Shown here in pieces: positions 29,401 through 44,400 of a stretch of 64,000 nucleotides of DNA. Both the position numbers and the translations under genes were made by a program. The notes beneath the pieces are model-generated. The model had not been told where the DNA came from. It did no database searches and was given only the letters and a program-made list of their open reading frames with translations. Origin of the DNA: Lichenostomus cassidix (taxonomy: Eukaryota; Chordata; Aves; Passeriformes; Meliphagidae); assembly GCA_008360975.2 (NCBI GenBank), contig CM039188.1, positions 31,337,944-31,401,943 on the forward strand. Direction: 5' to 3'. The number at the start of each line of letters is the position of its first letter. Position 1 is the first letter of the stretch.

Positions 29401-32400
29401 AATGACCTGTTGAATGCTAGTTGGATTTAAGGAACAAGACAGTTCCTTAATCACAGGGGTTTTTTTTCACTGACATGTATAACTTTCTTAGTTTTTTCCC
29501 TCTGCATGGATTCAGAAATATGTATTGATAGTTTATATGCCCAGAGGAGAGATTTGTGTTTAGTCTCAGTTTCTGTATGACACACAGGATATTTATGGAG
29601 TGATTAAGACAAAAACATGGCTTTTTGGAAAAGAACATCCAGTCTTGATTTTTGAATAACACACAGTGGAAAGCCCACTGTTTCCTCTGGTGAAGTCCTG
29701 CAATAACTGCCTTCTCCCTTAAGAGCTTGCATTATTTCTGGTACATGTAATTGTATTATTTCCATGTTAGACTTAGTTTCCAGTCTAAGTAGCAGCTATA
29801 GACTTTCTCTACTGGACTGGTGATGTTCTGTTCTGTTTCCCTGCAGGAATATATAGGTTGAGGTCAAAGTAACCCATAGTCACCTCCTGAAAAGCCTGTA
29901 TATGCTGAACTCCTGAGAGCTTTGTGCTTTCTAATCCTTAAGTTTTCTCACATGTCTGTTTTCTCTGAACCTTCTCAACATTATTCACATTCCTCTTGAC
30001 ATGTGGATGTTAGCAAAGGGCACGTGGGCCATACCAGCACCAAATCCAAAAGGAAATGCTGTGTGCATTGTTAGGGAGGTCCCTTCTCACCATTAGGAAC
30101 TCTCAGCCAAGACCTTTGTATCATTTTTTAAAGTGCTGCCTTTCAAGTCACTGCTGTGTTTCTATCAGTATTGCCTGTCTTGTTTTTTCCTAGATGTTTG
30201 ATTTGGTCTGTGGCCATATTAAAATGTGTACTGTGTGCTGGTAACATCAAGCACATTAAAAGTGTAACTTGCAGATTGTAACTGCAGTCATGCCCATATG
30301 CATTGCTATATAATGTGCAAATCACTGCAGATAGGCTATGAATCAGTTACAGTGTGGGATTTCTTATCTGGAGTGATAAAATCCAATTCCTGTGATCAAG
30401 AGAAAGCCTGAACTAATCTTGTGTCTGTGTAATTTGCTTATTTCACGTTTCTTTCATTTTCCCCGTTCAGTGCTCTTTTCATCTGCCACCATGACTTGTA
30501 CAGAACCAGACTAATCTATTTATCCTGCTCCTGTTCTTGCTATTGAACATGGCCAATTAACAAGGAGTGTAATCTACACAGAGTACACGTGTCACTGCTG
30601 GGGCTGATCAGTCATTAGAGGAGCACAGTGTGGAGGGGAGAGCAGCCCAGTCCCCAGACTGTGGTGCTTTTGGGGAACATCAGCTGCAAATCAATTGTTT
30701 AATTTTAAACTAAGCAGCTTGAAGTGGGACTGAAGTTTGCATGGGACTTCTTCTCCCTGGGGATTTATAAACCTCTGTGGGATTTTACAGGCATGGCTAT
30801 GGGTCTTATGTGTTCCTGAGCCCAGGGATATCCATCCCATATTACAGTGGCCAAGTCTGGGTACTCCTCTTGAGGTCAGGAGGGATGTGCTGCGGAGGGT
30901 TTCAGATAAATCTGCTTTATTTCCCTCTGATAACTAAATCTGTCCTAGGTGGGTTGAGGATTAAAAATAGGAGGCTCTAAAGAATTTTGCCATATTTTTT
31001 AAGGTTATCTTTAGAGGTAAGCTATGAAGGGCAACATTTGCCAAGTTTTGGAGAAGTGTTCGTTGTAATAAAAGTTTTGGGGTTTTGTCTGGGATTTTTG
31101 GCTGTACTAAGGAGTAAAGAAGGTCCTATCTATGCCAAAGTGGGGGGGGAAAGGGAATTAATAAGGTGTGCATTAAACCCATAATGCTCTCCATTATCGA
31201 AATTGGCTTTAATTACAAAACATTTCAATTAAAAGAGAATGTTTGAAGCCTTTCATGTTGCCTTAGCTCCTGTTTCTAAGTCTTTTCTTTGCTTCTTCCT
31301 GCAACTTACTATCATCCTATTCCACTAATTTGACCCTTAATCCTAGAAAGAAGAAAGAGTCAAGATTCATTTTGCAGTATTTGCTATTTCTTTATTTTTT
31401 TGTGGGGTGCTGTGAGAGAAGTCAGAAGGTTGCTTGTGTCAGAAAATAGGCATCAACACCTAAGTATATGATGACTGCTTTAGTATTTCATTACAGTGTA
31501 TTGGAGCTGTCTTGAAAATATTTGTATATTTAGAGGCAAAATAATGAGTGAGTTTCTTACTAATGCCACTTGACAAGCTGGGCATTCTTCTTAAATATAT
31601 ACTGCCTGCATAGGAACTTTTGAAGAGCTGCAGATTGGAAATGGTTACCTTTAGCTGGTTCTCAATGGGAAAGCACATCACCGAGGCTGTTCACACTAAT
31701 GTCTTCCCCTTAGAGCTCCAGGGGACAAGTAATAAAATGTAATTTCCCCATCAAACGCCCTCTTGTACGAAGTGGGTGGAAAGTCCCTTCCTTCCTTCTG
31801 GTTGGTTTTTGTACTTTGTGTTTAGCGTTGTGCTTTGAATTAATATTTCATTTCAACTTTTAAGCTAAATGAAAAATAAGTAGAGGGACAAAAGTTCCTT
31901 CTTGCCTTTTTTCCCATGTGGTCAGTGCACTCCCAAACTTGTCTCTTGATAGTTCTGGTTTATGTTCTTCCAAATGTGCAGCAGCACTGGGGTTTGTGGG
32001 ATTATCAATCCATCAAAAGTTTCCCTAGAGCATCAGGCACCAGGAGCACTGTCCTGCCTTATGCCACACAACAAATTGAAACGAGCCAGACACTTCAGTT
32101 CAGAGACATTTCTGAATTCACCATTTCCTTCTGAAAAAAAGGTGGAACAGAAACAAGTCAATAAAAGCCAGTGAGCAGTCATAGGTGCCGTTAATAAACA
32201 TATGTGTATGTACACTTTTAAAGGTTTATTCTTTAACATTTCATTTGAAAATTAGAATTTAATTGATTATAAAGAAAGAAAACTTCATTTTTCATGGATA
32301 TTTACCTTTCAGACATGTCAGTGATCAGCTTCTCACTTTGCAGAACCCCTCAGCTGCAAAATGAATTAGTGAGGTCTTACAGTATTGATTAGTATTGATT

Positions 32401-35400
32401 AATCTTATTTTATTTGGTTAGCACAAAAACAACACAACCTTTTCCTGTGGTCTCACTTCTTATTTTCATCTGTACCCCTTCATTTTTCTCCTTCAGCACT
32501 TACAGTGCACAAGGATTGTTGGTTCTGGGAATTTCCATTCAAAGGGCAGGAAATTGCTGCTTAGGTTTTAGTGTGTATGACAATGAAATTGTCAGATCTT
32601 GGGAAAACCTTGGTGTTTAAAAACCCCAAACCTTCATGGATGAAAAAGATAAGGATAGGGAACTAGATAAGGTTCTTCAAGCTCTGACAGAAATTCTAAG
32701 TCTTCACTGAGATGTTTTATTCATTCTTTGTGCAATATTTATATATGTGCCAATGTGTGTTTTATTCAGAGCTATATGGTGCCTAAAAAAAGAAGCCATA
32801 AATGAACATTCAGGAAGAGCAAGAGCAGGCAAAGTTATATAATACTTCCCTTGCAAATTCTCTCTTTTTACAGCTTTTCTAATTTAGGGTAATTCCTGAA
32901 TCTGTTTCTCTGTTGATAAACTGTCCACATATTTTTGAGAACTCAGTAAGAGGTGATTTCAAAGTGTTTGTTTGATTATGAACATATGCAAACTTTTTAT
33001 TTGCCTCTGCAACTTTCTCTGTCATGGAGTCCCTCAAATCTACGACCTGTTGTGGGAGAAATTGTTAACTTTGGGATTTTTCTAAACCTGCCAACTATGG
33101 GGTTGTAAACCTCTCTCATATTCTGACAGGTTGTCTTTTTCAAACTGAAAATTGTTAAAGAATTTCTTGCAGATTTCTGTTTGGAACAGTGGAAACTGTC
33201 CTGTATCTTGGATCCTTCTTACCCCTTTCAGAGCACTGTCCAGTGTTTTCAGCTTCTTTTTGAGAAAAGGAACCAGAAGTGCAATGGTGTCTGAGGAGGG
33301 AGAGAATGGTTTTTACAGAATAGTTCAGTAATATTATCTTTATTTCTAAATTTCTTTCCAAATAATTCCTATAATTTACTTGGTTGGTGGGTGGACTGAC
33401 TGCTGCTGAACAAGGGGCTGATGTTTTTCATGGGCCATAGTCATATGTTATTATAATGCAAAATCTTCATTCTTGAGTGTCAGTGGTTATTTCAGGGGTT
33501 TTTCCACCCTCGAAGTTAGCACTGGTTCTCAACATTTGTGTCACTTTAGTTATGTTACCAAACAGGTTTTATTTCTGTGAGAAGAAGTCTATGCAGCAGT
33601 GGGGGAAGATGTTGGGAAATTCTTTTAACTTTAGCACTAAGTGTATGATCCCCATATTCATGGTTAATGCTTAGTTTTGTACCATACAGTGCTTTGTGCA
33701 AATGCCAGAGATTAATGTGGCCTTGTGTTAACTCTCTGTGTCTGAGACTAATGAGTTTTGTGCCAGCTAATGCCTCCTTGTGTACTTGTATTAGTGGTTA
33801 ATATGGACTGGATGATATCTTAGTTTTGAGAACAAGGATTATGTGTTAGAAAAAAGAAGGATAAGAGAAGTACTTTATGACTTGGTGATATATTTGAGAT
33901 ACTCTCAAGGAGAAAAGATTAATCAAAAGATCCAGAACCATATCCAAACAAGTCCATGGCAATAATAAGCACATATGTATTCAGGAAATGTGATGAATAT
34001 GTATTAGTTTCAGGAATATAACCTGGTCTCTTAGGTTACTGAGCATGCAGGCCTTGAGGAGAATTCCCCATGCATCCAGTGCTGCTAATAAAGCAGTATC
34101 AACTTTCTAACCTGACTAACTGCTGGGAGAATTTATTTCCTGGTTTTGGTGACAATTGAATTTATCGGATGGTCTCTTTCCTAGTCACTCTGTCCCTTAG
34201 ATTACTGAGGGGGCTTTTTCAAAAGCTTTAAACTTCAGATGTTCAATATTATGATGTTTTTATGCAACATTTTGAAGTTAGTTTGAGTTTTGTTACTTTG
34301 GATAATGACGGTACAGTTTTGTCACTTCTCTGTTCTCTTTCACATGATGACTGTTCATTCCCAATAGTGATTCCCAGTCTCTCTCCAAGAGATTTAGTTC
34401 CTTTAAGAACTTCAAAGAATTTCTACAAGCTGATTGGCTTCTTTAGAGAATACTGCCAGTGTGGTGAGAGAGGATTTCCTTGGACAGGAAGAATTGACTA
34501 TTGTAATTTTTATGGGTTTATGTGGTTACATAGTTAACTCCATTTAAATTTCAGATAACTTGTTCAGTGTAGAATTCATACTTGCTAGTCATGAATCACT
34601 GAATCCTCTCCACATCCGTTTATAAATTCAGGGCATTTTGAAAGCTTCATATTTGAGTTCCAAGAGACTTACTGTACTCTTTGTGATTTACCTGAGCAAA
34701 ACACTGTATGTATGTAACTCTCTTAATATTCCCCAGATTTTGTGCACTCTTCTAGCTCCCTGGTAGACAGGATTTTCATTATTCAGAGATGTGCTGAGAA
34801 GTCTTTGAGAGGGTGACAGTTCTCGAGCAGAGATTATGTTGGTGTCACAATCTCAATTGTCATACATTCCATGTACACTGCATTTTGGCTTACTTTTGAC
34901 TTGACACTTGGACAGATAAGCTCCCAGATGAGAGGACTCCTAGACTTTACAGCATGCATTTAGGATATGCACAAAGATGTATCCCAGGAGTTACTTTTCT
35001 GAATTATGTTTGTCACGCTTTACAAAGCCATTGCCTCCTGAATTTTTCAATGTGAGGAAGTGAGGTTGGATATATGAGCTGTTTTACATGTTTTGCTGGC
35101 TGAACTTTCAACCCACAAAGCAGGTGAGGACTCTGAATCAAGCTCCTCTGTTTTTCTGCATATGTGGTGCTTAACTTCATTCAGTGCTGAATTTTTGGTG
35201 TTCTGTGTGGGCACCCAAATGGTCCAAAACTGCAAAATACTGTCATTACCTTGGACTGGCAAACTGTTGGTAAAGCAGAGTTGTTAATTACCAACGTCTA
35301 CTACTCTGAGAAAACTAAAAGCAGAGTTTAGTTCTTGGTGAATTGTGTTTCCACCACGTATTTTTGTAGCTTTTATATTTAAATTTTTCACCCACCAAAC

Positions 35401-38400
35401 TTAAAATTTCACCTCTTCATACTGTGTCTTCCTGTCAACATTGTCCTAGGGAAAGACTTCTCAAACAATCGTCTCTTGATTTCTCTGATGAGCAGGGCCT
35501 TATCATGATGCTTTTAAAAGTAGGTGGAAATGATTGATGAGCAGTAATAACAGTTCTGCAGTCAGTGATCAACAAAAAGTACTTTCCTGAATGGCATGTT
35601 TATTTTAGCTGCTGAAAAATTGTTTCAGAAAAGGTTTGTGTGGCTGTTACTCACTGTTACAGTTCCATTTTGATTCTGAGGAGAAATCATTTGCCTTTTT
35701 TTAAATGTGATTATCTTCCATCCTCTAAGCCTAGGTCTGCAGTATGGACAGCAGGGTGAACAGTGCAGTCTGATATAAACTGCAGAGAATGTCAGGTTTG
35801 CATTCCTACCCAGCAGCTCCTGATCTTGTCTCTTTCAATTCATCTCTTGGAGAAAGTAAAGTTCAAGTGGTTCAAGATAAAAGAATAATTATCTCTGCTC
35901 CAAGTGAGCAAACTCAGGAAGCGGACAAATAGTTGAAGGAATGTTAATATTTTGTTTGCAAGTCACATTTCTTGCTTTATTTACATGTAGCCTTTCTATT
36001 TATAAATGCCATTTCTACACTCTCTCATTTTCTAATTCACTGTTTTTAATGTTTAGAATTGGATTATGTGCCCTGACTATTTTTGTGAGGTGGCTTCTTA
36101 CCAAATATGTACTTTTATGATCCAAAATAAGACTTGTCTGCAAGGAATGTGGATAATCAGGACGACTTAATTGCAAAAGGAGACAAATGTTAGTGAGATT
36201 TAGGTAAAGTATAAGGTGCTAGTAGTATTTTTATGGTACTTTACAGATGGTTATGAAAGCAGGTGTTTTTTTTACTAGAAGTAAATAAGGAAATAAGGGA
36301 GTGAGATTTTGGTTGGATAAATTATCCATTTATTTGGATAATAAATGTTTTATCTGTGGTTTTAGGCTCTGAACTAGGAAAGAAGTCAATGATATACCTA
36401 ATAGTCCCAGTTAAGTCTGTGCATAGTTAATGTCATTTTAAAAGAGCTAAATATTCCATAACAGCTTTTAAAATTATCATTGCAATCTTGAAAAGAAGTG
36501 CAGTTTTAGGTAATCTTGGTTATGCTCTTTCTAGCTGTGTGCTCCTCAGATTTTTCTTGAGTTAGAGTGCATTTGTGTCTCCAGAGTTTATGTCTCCAGT
36601 TTGTGTCATGAGCCACCAAAATCTGCTGCAAGTGCCTTGGTGTTGTTGCTCCAGGTGGATCATGTCAGTAGGACCTGTTGCTTCCTTGTCTTCTCTTTAC
36701 TCCATTTATATTTTTCCTGCTGATTTCCAAAGAAAAAGTCTAAGTGGATTTTCTCTTGACAAAGTACATGAGTTTCTCAACAGGTTCTACTTATGGTTCT
36801 TTACCAATTACGTGAGAACATCTCTTAGAGAGTAATTCAAATTGGAAGTAAAAAAATGGAGCAAGTTTTTAGGTTTTTTTGAATAATTTGTGTTAATTAA
36901 CAACAACAGCCACATTGAACAAGAAAGCATCTTTGTCTTTATCTGTTGGCTGTTTTATGCAATACTGAGCCCAGGACATTGCCTGGCTGGTGCAGCCTTG
37001 GCAGAGCTGCCAGAAGGGCCATTCTGGGATGAGTCAGCTCATCCTCTCCAGCAGAGCAGGCTGAAGGGAGAAAACATTGCTGTGGACATTAAATACCCTC
37101 TGCAACAATTAATCCAGCGAGGAAGCTGTAAGAAGTAGCACTCATCCACCTAGGCCTGCTACCTCCTCCTCCAGGATTAGAAAAGACAGGATTTTCACCA
37201 GTCTGCTTGTCCTTTGAATGAACTTCAGTAAAATTGTTGGCCAGCTTTCACACAGGGCTGTGGAGGAACAGTGCACAGAATTTACATGACAAAAATAGTG
37301 AGTGAAAGTAGAATCCGTAAAAACTCACTGGCTGCCAAGAAGTATAGCAACTTGTTGCCTGATTTTAGAGCTATTACTAAGACTATGTGCAAATATTGAG
37401 GGAAAGTCTTCTGATCTGTGTTGCAGGCTGCGTGTAAATACAGTCTTCAGCTAATTGCCTTTGGAATGCCAGGAGTCTTTAAAACTCAAAAAACATATGG
37501 CACTGAAAATTGAAGTAATTCTTGTGTGCAAACTAGGATGGTGTTCTATTTTTTTTCTTAGTTTTTTTAAAATGCGACATTAAAGCCATTAGTCTTCTCT
37601 GGGTCTTTTCCAAAATGCCTTTAAAACTTCAGGTAGGCAGAATATTTGTAGGTCTCTCATGGAGCTCAAACACTGGGTATTTAGATAAAGGTGTTGTGTT
37701 GAGTTATTCAGTTGGCAAGACCACATCTTACTAAGGTGACATTCACCCTTTTCTTCACAAAGAGGAAAATTATTTTCCATCTTTGACAAAAACAGTGAAA
37801 AATTGACATTTAAAAATGAATTTTTGGTATTTTTAGGCCAAGTATTGTTTAGGCATGCTGAGATTACAGCTGTCTGGTGGTGTCCTGTTTTTTGTCCAAT
37901 TAGAAATTAAGAGAGCCTTGGTATTGATTTTTTTATACCTCAACTATGAGTGAAAAAGCTGCAGTTTTCTTCCTATCTAGTAGAAAACCAAACTAATAAT
38001 GTGATGAAAGATCAAACCTTATAGAAATCAAATAATAATGAATGAACTTCTTCCCTTCCTGGCTTTTGTGGTACAGGAGGTAAAAACCAGCTCTGATTAA
38101 ATATCTCTGCTTCAAATTCGTGACTGAAAATATTTTATCCTTGCCTTTACAGGATAAGAAGGCTTATCTGGATGTCATCCACACCTACATGGAGGTCCAT
38201 GGAACTGTTCACGGGACAAGCACCATGTATATCCCTGGCTATGTCAAGAACCATGGAATACTCAGCGGGAGGGATTTGCAATTTCTTCTGAGAGAAACCA
38301 AAGTAAGTTTGTCAAGCAGGAGTGGTGGCAAAAAATAGCTCCAGATAGAGGGTGTCTGAAGTGCGTGCATTTCACCTCCTATGAATAAGCTCCTAATTTA

Positions 38401-41400
38401 AAAGCACTGGAAAAAAATTATCATGTGCAAAGGAGCTTAAGTTGTGTTTCGTGTGCCAAGAATCCATTTTTCATCATGTCCGTGTTTGGTGGATTGACAG
38501 CTCCTATTAGAAAATTGGGATGACAACCTACAGTCACATTTAACAACCAGCTTGAGAAATAGGGATAAATGCATTTTTCATTTTCTTGGATGTGATATTC
38601 AGCTCAAGGAGATTATGAGCTGAGGATGTGCTCTGTTTTACATCCCTGAGGTCAAAGTTAGGTAACATCCCAAAGCTGTACAGCCGCCTGCTCGCTCTGC
38701 CCTAGCAATGACTTTAACCCAGGGCGACCCTGCTCTCTCAGGGAGAAAAGAAAAGCTGCACTTCATTTGCCATTCATGTCCTGCCTCTGCTTCAGCTGTG
38801 CACAGAGAGGGAGCAGAAGAGCGTGGGGTTTTGTGATGTGCTTTGCCTGTGGCTCCATAGTCAAGGGAACTCAAGATAAGGGACAGGATATACACTGAAA
38901 CAAAGTTTTGTCCCCATGGTTAGAAGGCTTTGTAAGGATTCTGTGCCCTTCCCCTTATCTTTGTGGCACTTTGCAGCATTAAAACACTTCAGTAGATTAC
39001 ATTTAAATAGGATGTTTAACTTCAGGTTGGTGAACGAAGGGGGTTGTGTGTTTAAAATTAGTAAAATCTGTGGAAGTGCACCACTGTTGATAGTTTCTTG
39101 CTGTGCACTTCCCCAGAAAAATCTCTTTAAAAGAAAAGAAAAGAAAAAAGCAAGCACCTCTCAGGCTTCCCACACGACTGCAGAGATCTCCTTTCTTAAG
39201 TGCTTGGGAAAATGATGGTAATTTGACATCTCTGCGTGACAGCTGTTGGTAAATTATGAGTTTTTAAAGGCAACCACTGTGTATGTACTTGATGCATGCA
39301 GAAACACGTAAAGTTGCATATTAAAAAGTCAACATTTGCTTTCGTCATAGATAATCTGAGATTACACAGCTTTTGCCTGTGTAGAGTATGAAATCCCTGT
39401 GTTAATCATAATGTGGGAAGAATATTGACCTTGTAATAACCCCAGGCATGAATAGTGACTACCTCCTAAAAAAAACAATTGTTCTATTCACTGAAATAGT
39501 AAAATAAGCAAATGGACTTCCTGTAGAATTACTGAAGTTCTTCTATAAATATCAGTTCGTAATAATAGTTATGTTTGACCAAGTCTTCCCCTAAATCATT
39601 ATCAGCCATCTTGCATATATCATATTAAAAAGCTTGCTTTTCAGTGTTAACTAGATATCTCATCGAGCTGGTATTGGTTCTATTTGCTGTGCTCTAAGAG
39701 GCAGTGTGAAGATACATTCAATTTAGGACAAATTCAAGTGGATACCTCCATGTTATGCAATTTAGTTATATGGATTTTGTGACACAGGAGGTAGCAGACT
39801 AGTTTCACTCAGATTTTGAGTAGTAATTGCAGTATCAGATAGAAGAGACTGTGTTGGGATTGTGAACTGCTCCTGAAATAGTAAGTTGCTTATTTTTCAC
39901 AAAAAGTATTTGCTGAAAAGCATGGATCTGTGCTGTACTCTCAGAGTCCTACAAGCATCTGAGATTTTAATGATTTTTAAACTATTGTATAAAAATCATA
40001 AAAACGTTGTGTATGGTTATGGCTGTTTTTTTCCTTCATACCATTGGGAAAAATACTTTATAGAATTTGCTGCATTTCTTAGTAGATGGCACTGAGAAAA
40101 TCATCAATGTGTTTCAGAGCCCTGTTTCAGAAAGTCAGGGTTTTAAAAATTACTTAAGCAAACAGTATTTTCATATGGCTTTTCTGAACTTTTGTTAGCA
40201 GGTTTGCAAATGACAAAAGCTGCTTTCCTTTTTAGGAAATTATTTATTTAGGATACAGCCAGGCTAACAAAATTTTGCCTTGATGATAAGCCATTAATAG
40301 TCCATCTGCTTCTCCTAATACTTAACTATTGTCAGGGAAATGAAAGTGCAATGTAGTTCTGATTTTGCAACGAAATGAAATTAAATATGGCTTACTGCAT
40401 CATGAATTTTACTTATTACTCCTAAGTAATAAGTAAAGAAACTCCTAAGAAACTGTCTAATACAGTTTCAAGATATCTAATTGAACAGAAAAAGTAAAAC
40501 AGCAACATCCTGGGATTGAAAGTGGAAACTGGGATCTCCCATCTGATTTGTTTGGACATTTTCATTTGGGGGGGCTTGAATTGGTTGTTTTGGGTTGTTT
40601 GTTTTTTTTTTTTGCTGGCTGATGCTTAACATCTCCTAGGTACTCTGGCTGTTCTGCCTTAGCATATGGTTACCTGTCAGTGCTGATCAACAGACACTCT
40701 TGCTCTGAGTCTTCTTGCTGCCTGTATATTCACAGTTCCAGGTTTTGACACCCTATAAGAGGCAATATTTGAACTTAGCTTAGTACAAAACACTGCTCAC
40801 CTGTCTCTGGTGGCCATCTGCTGTCTATGTGGGTCAGTTGTGTTTATATCAGATGGATCATGGGTTGAATTGCTAAAATAAGTGCAGGTTTTTCACAAAA
40901 AATCAGGCTGACTTGAATAGGAGCTTTGTGCCTGGAGGAGCCCCATGTGAGTGTTTGTGTGCACATGCATGCAGTGATGTTCAAGGACACTTTGGAATCA
41001 TAATCACTTTATTCACTAGGCAACATGACCAGAGTTCCCTAATGAATTTAGTTATGGGGTTTTGTCACCAGACTGTCCATGTGCTGCAAGTGTGTGAATA
41101 ATCAGGGCTGTAACTCCGGGCTGGGAACATCTGTGGGCACAGTGCTCATCTGGACCATCTCAGGGAGACAGAAACCTTTGTCCTTAAACTTCCAAAATCC
41201 TTCAGATGTTTTGAGACCAAGGGCAAGGGTTGTCTGTCATTGGTTGTGATTTCAACACTGTGTTTGCAGGTTTTTGTCAGGTCAGCTGACAAATGTTCTG
41301 GTTTTCAGAAGGGGAGAGCTAAATACTAATTTAACAAATCACATGGTTCAGCCTAGTCAGAAGTGTCAGTTTATGCTGCACTGCTTCATTTTGTCCTTAG

Positions 41401-44400
41401 ACAGCAAAATACCAGTAGGTGACAGCTCAGTCCTGTGATTCTTAATCAGAGCTTTGCATTCCCAAAATGTCTTTGGCCCCTGCAGTAGCTGGTAGGACAC
41501 AGTTATTCCGGGCAGCATGCAGCTGCCATTTCATTCCCTGTGCACTAGAAAGCAGCACATTTCAGAGGGAGAGAGGCAGTTCTGCAGGCAGGAGGGGCTG
41601 CTTGAGATGCATCATGGCTGCTTCAGCTGTGTAGGGCATGACAAAAACGAGCCATGTCCCCAGCTCCTAATGGGAAGATGTAAAGCCATTCATCACGTCG
41701 GAGGAGAATGGGGTAGGCGAGCTGGCAGCCTTCCTGCCAACTCACAGGGCTCCTTGCCAAGTGGGCAGCTGGAGGACTTGGACCAGACTCTCTTGGAAGA
41801 ACCATTGTTGAATTCTTGAGAAATATTTCTCCTTTCGAGAAAGTTTCGGATGCAACTTTTTCCTTCAAGTCGCTGTGAGTTTTTGAGAGAGTTCAAAATG
41901 CTTTGGCTAAGTGGGATTTGTGATTTCTGAATAGTGATTAAGAAAAGTAGGAGCAACACCATGCTTAGGCAGCAGGGAAAACAAACAAAACAAACTTTTT
42001 TTCCATATTGCCTTTTATGAAGGAATATATATTTACTTCCACACACTTCATAAAATCAGCTGAAAAGACATTAACTAGTGATTCTCTTCTCAAATAATTT
42101 CAATCAAAAAGGGATTGGCTTTTGCAGAAAGGATTCTGTATTGATGAGAAAATTATAGCAAGATAGCTAACCTTTGCTTTACTCCTCTTTCTGAAGTTCA
42201 GAAGAGAATATAGAAGTTAGTAGGGAGGATATAACAAAGTGGTGATAAACCTACCAACCTGACAGAATAAATTAAATAAATTGCAGTAATGCTAGAAAGG
42301 GGAGAGGAGAAGATAAACACTCCTGTGCATGGAACTATAGCTTTTAGTCTCTGGAATACAAAATTTTTCTCTTAAATATTCAGTTAGTCATAATTACAGC
42401 CAGTGAAGTAAAGCATTCACTCCTTATTCTATACTTTTTGCTATAATTTAGAAAGACTGTTTACTTACTTATTTTAATAGCAGTCTGATGTGGTGCTGTG
42501 AACTCCACAAATAAATTGCAAAGTATCGGCTGGAAGTCAGTGGTTTCCAAAAAAAATAATCTAAAACAAAACCACATTATTTTTTCGTGGGAGGGGTTGT
42601 GAGTCACTTTTTGTGTCAGAGATGTCTCCATTAAACTACCACACCATGAGAGGAGTATTTACATGATAGAGAGCAGTGATGTCCTGGCTGGTGTGATGCT
42701 GTGTGGCCACTCCAAAGTCTGAAATTCCAAACCAGGGGTTCATCATTATAAAGGTGGAAAAGGTTCCTGAGGAGCCTTTCTTCTGAAAACCAAACTATTA
42801 AGGGTTTCAATATCTGCTTTACTCAAGCTGGGCCAGTGATGCTGCAGACACAAATCCCCTTCTCTGGTCCATGCAGACCTACAGGCACAGTGGAGTAGCT
42901 GACTTTACTAAAAAAGAATGGGTTAAAATAAAACAAAAACCAACCCCACACTGCTGTTTCCATGATCATTCTGTATTTACTGGCGATTATCTCTTTTAGA
43001 TAGGCTTTCATAGTGTAACCTCCTCCTGGCAATCACCACATTCTGTGGCGTGTCAGTGTGCAGAGCTGGCTGTGCCTTGTGCCTGCTTAAAGCTCTGTAG
43101 GAAAAATAATTGTTTTTGCTTTCAGAAGCATTGGAAAGGTGAGAAAAATGCTCACAAACAGAACATGATTTTTTTTTTTTTCCAAGCACTAATCAACCAG
43201 TAAAGCATAAAGCAATTCTACTCTGCTTAGCAGTTCTGCTGCAGCTAACAGAGTGAGATCAGGACTGATATTTTTAGCCATGTGTACCACTGTGGTGTTA
43301 CCAACACAGTCACATTTGGAGTTGTGCAATATGGATCTCCAGCCACAGGGTGCAGGTGCCTCCCCAGGGTGGAATGGGTTACCAGACACACATCTGATGA
43401 GAAAGTGCCCTCAGAGCCATTGCCAGCACCTTCTGTGCTGGAGGCAGCAGTGTGCAGATGCATCACAAATTAGGGGAAACAGCCTGGGCTAAATCTTTAC
43501 TCTGTGGGAGAGAGCCTTGTCTTCCCCACAGCCTTATCTGTACTGAGGATGGATGTTTGCTTCACTGGGACCTGAAAATGGTTGAATGTTTTCTCTACCT
43601 TTTTGCTTTTTTTCACTTCTTTTTCAATTAGTAACTTGCAGTATTTGCTGCATACTCTTAGGAAGTAGTACCTTGACGGATTGTTTTAGCCTTTCTGGAA
43701 ATAACAAGCTGCATGTAATTCAAAGGATTAGCAAATGAGAGCATCGTGAGTTACAGAAAAGGCCTGTGTTCTCTAATTCTTGCTCTTTTAATCATAATAA
43801 ATGTGACTTTCTTGAGGCATGTAAGATATTTCTCAGTTTTGCTCTTTATACCAGACAAAAATCCTGGCTCCCTACCTGAGGAACATTAATCATAGAGAAG
43901 CTCACAGAATGGTTTGGGCTGAAAGGGACCTTAAATATCATCTACTTCCAACCCCACTGCCATGGGCAAGGACACTTTATGAAGGACAGTTTTGTGGAGG
44001 AGGTCTGGATTGAGTTTGGGAATTTCAGCTGGTTTGATGATGAGGAGGGTAACAGAAGGGCTGAAAGAAGGATTTGAGGGGCTGCAGGCAGCTGTGAGCC
44101 AAGCTGCAACCTCAGGGCACCAGGCAGCACACACACCCTGTTCTAGGGATCAGACACATCCTTCTTCCCTCCTTCAAAGGAACAGGGCTGCTTAGAGGTG
44201 AGGCTGGAAAATGGATGTGAAACAGGTGGTGAGCTATTTATTATAGATTAAGTGATGGCACTGTGCTCTGTGCTGTCAAAACATAAACCCATGTTTCTTT
44301 TCCCATGGAGCTTCCTCCGAAATAAATGGACCAGTCAGACACAGAACTCAGCAGTGCACAGCAGCAGTTTATTTAAAAAGTGCAAAACTAAGCAAACAAC

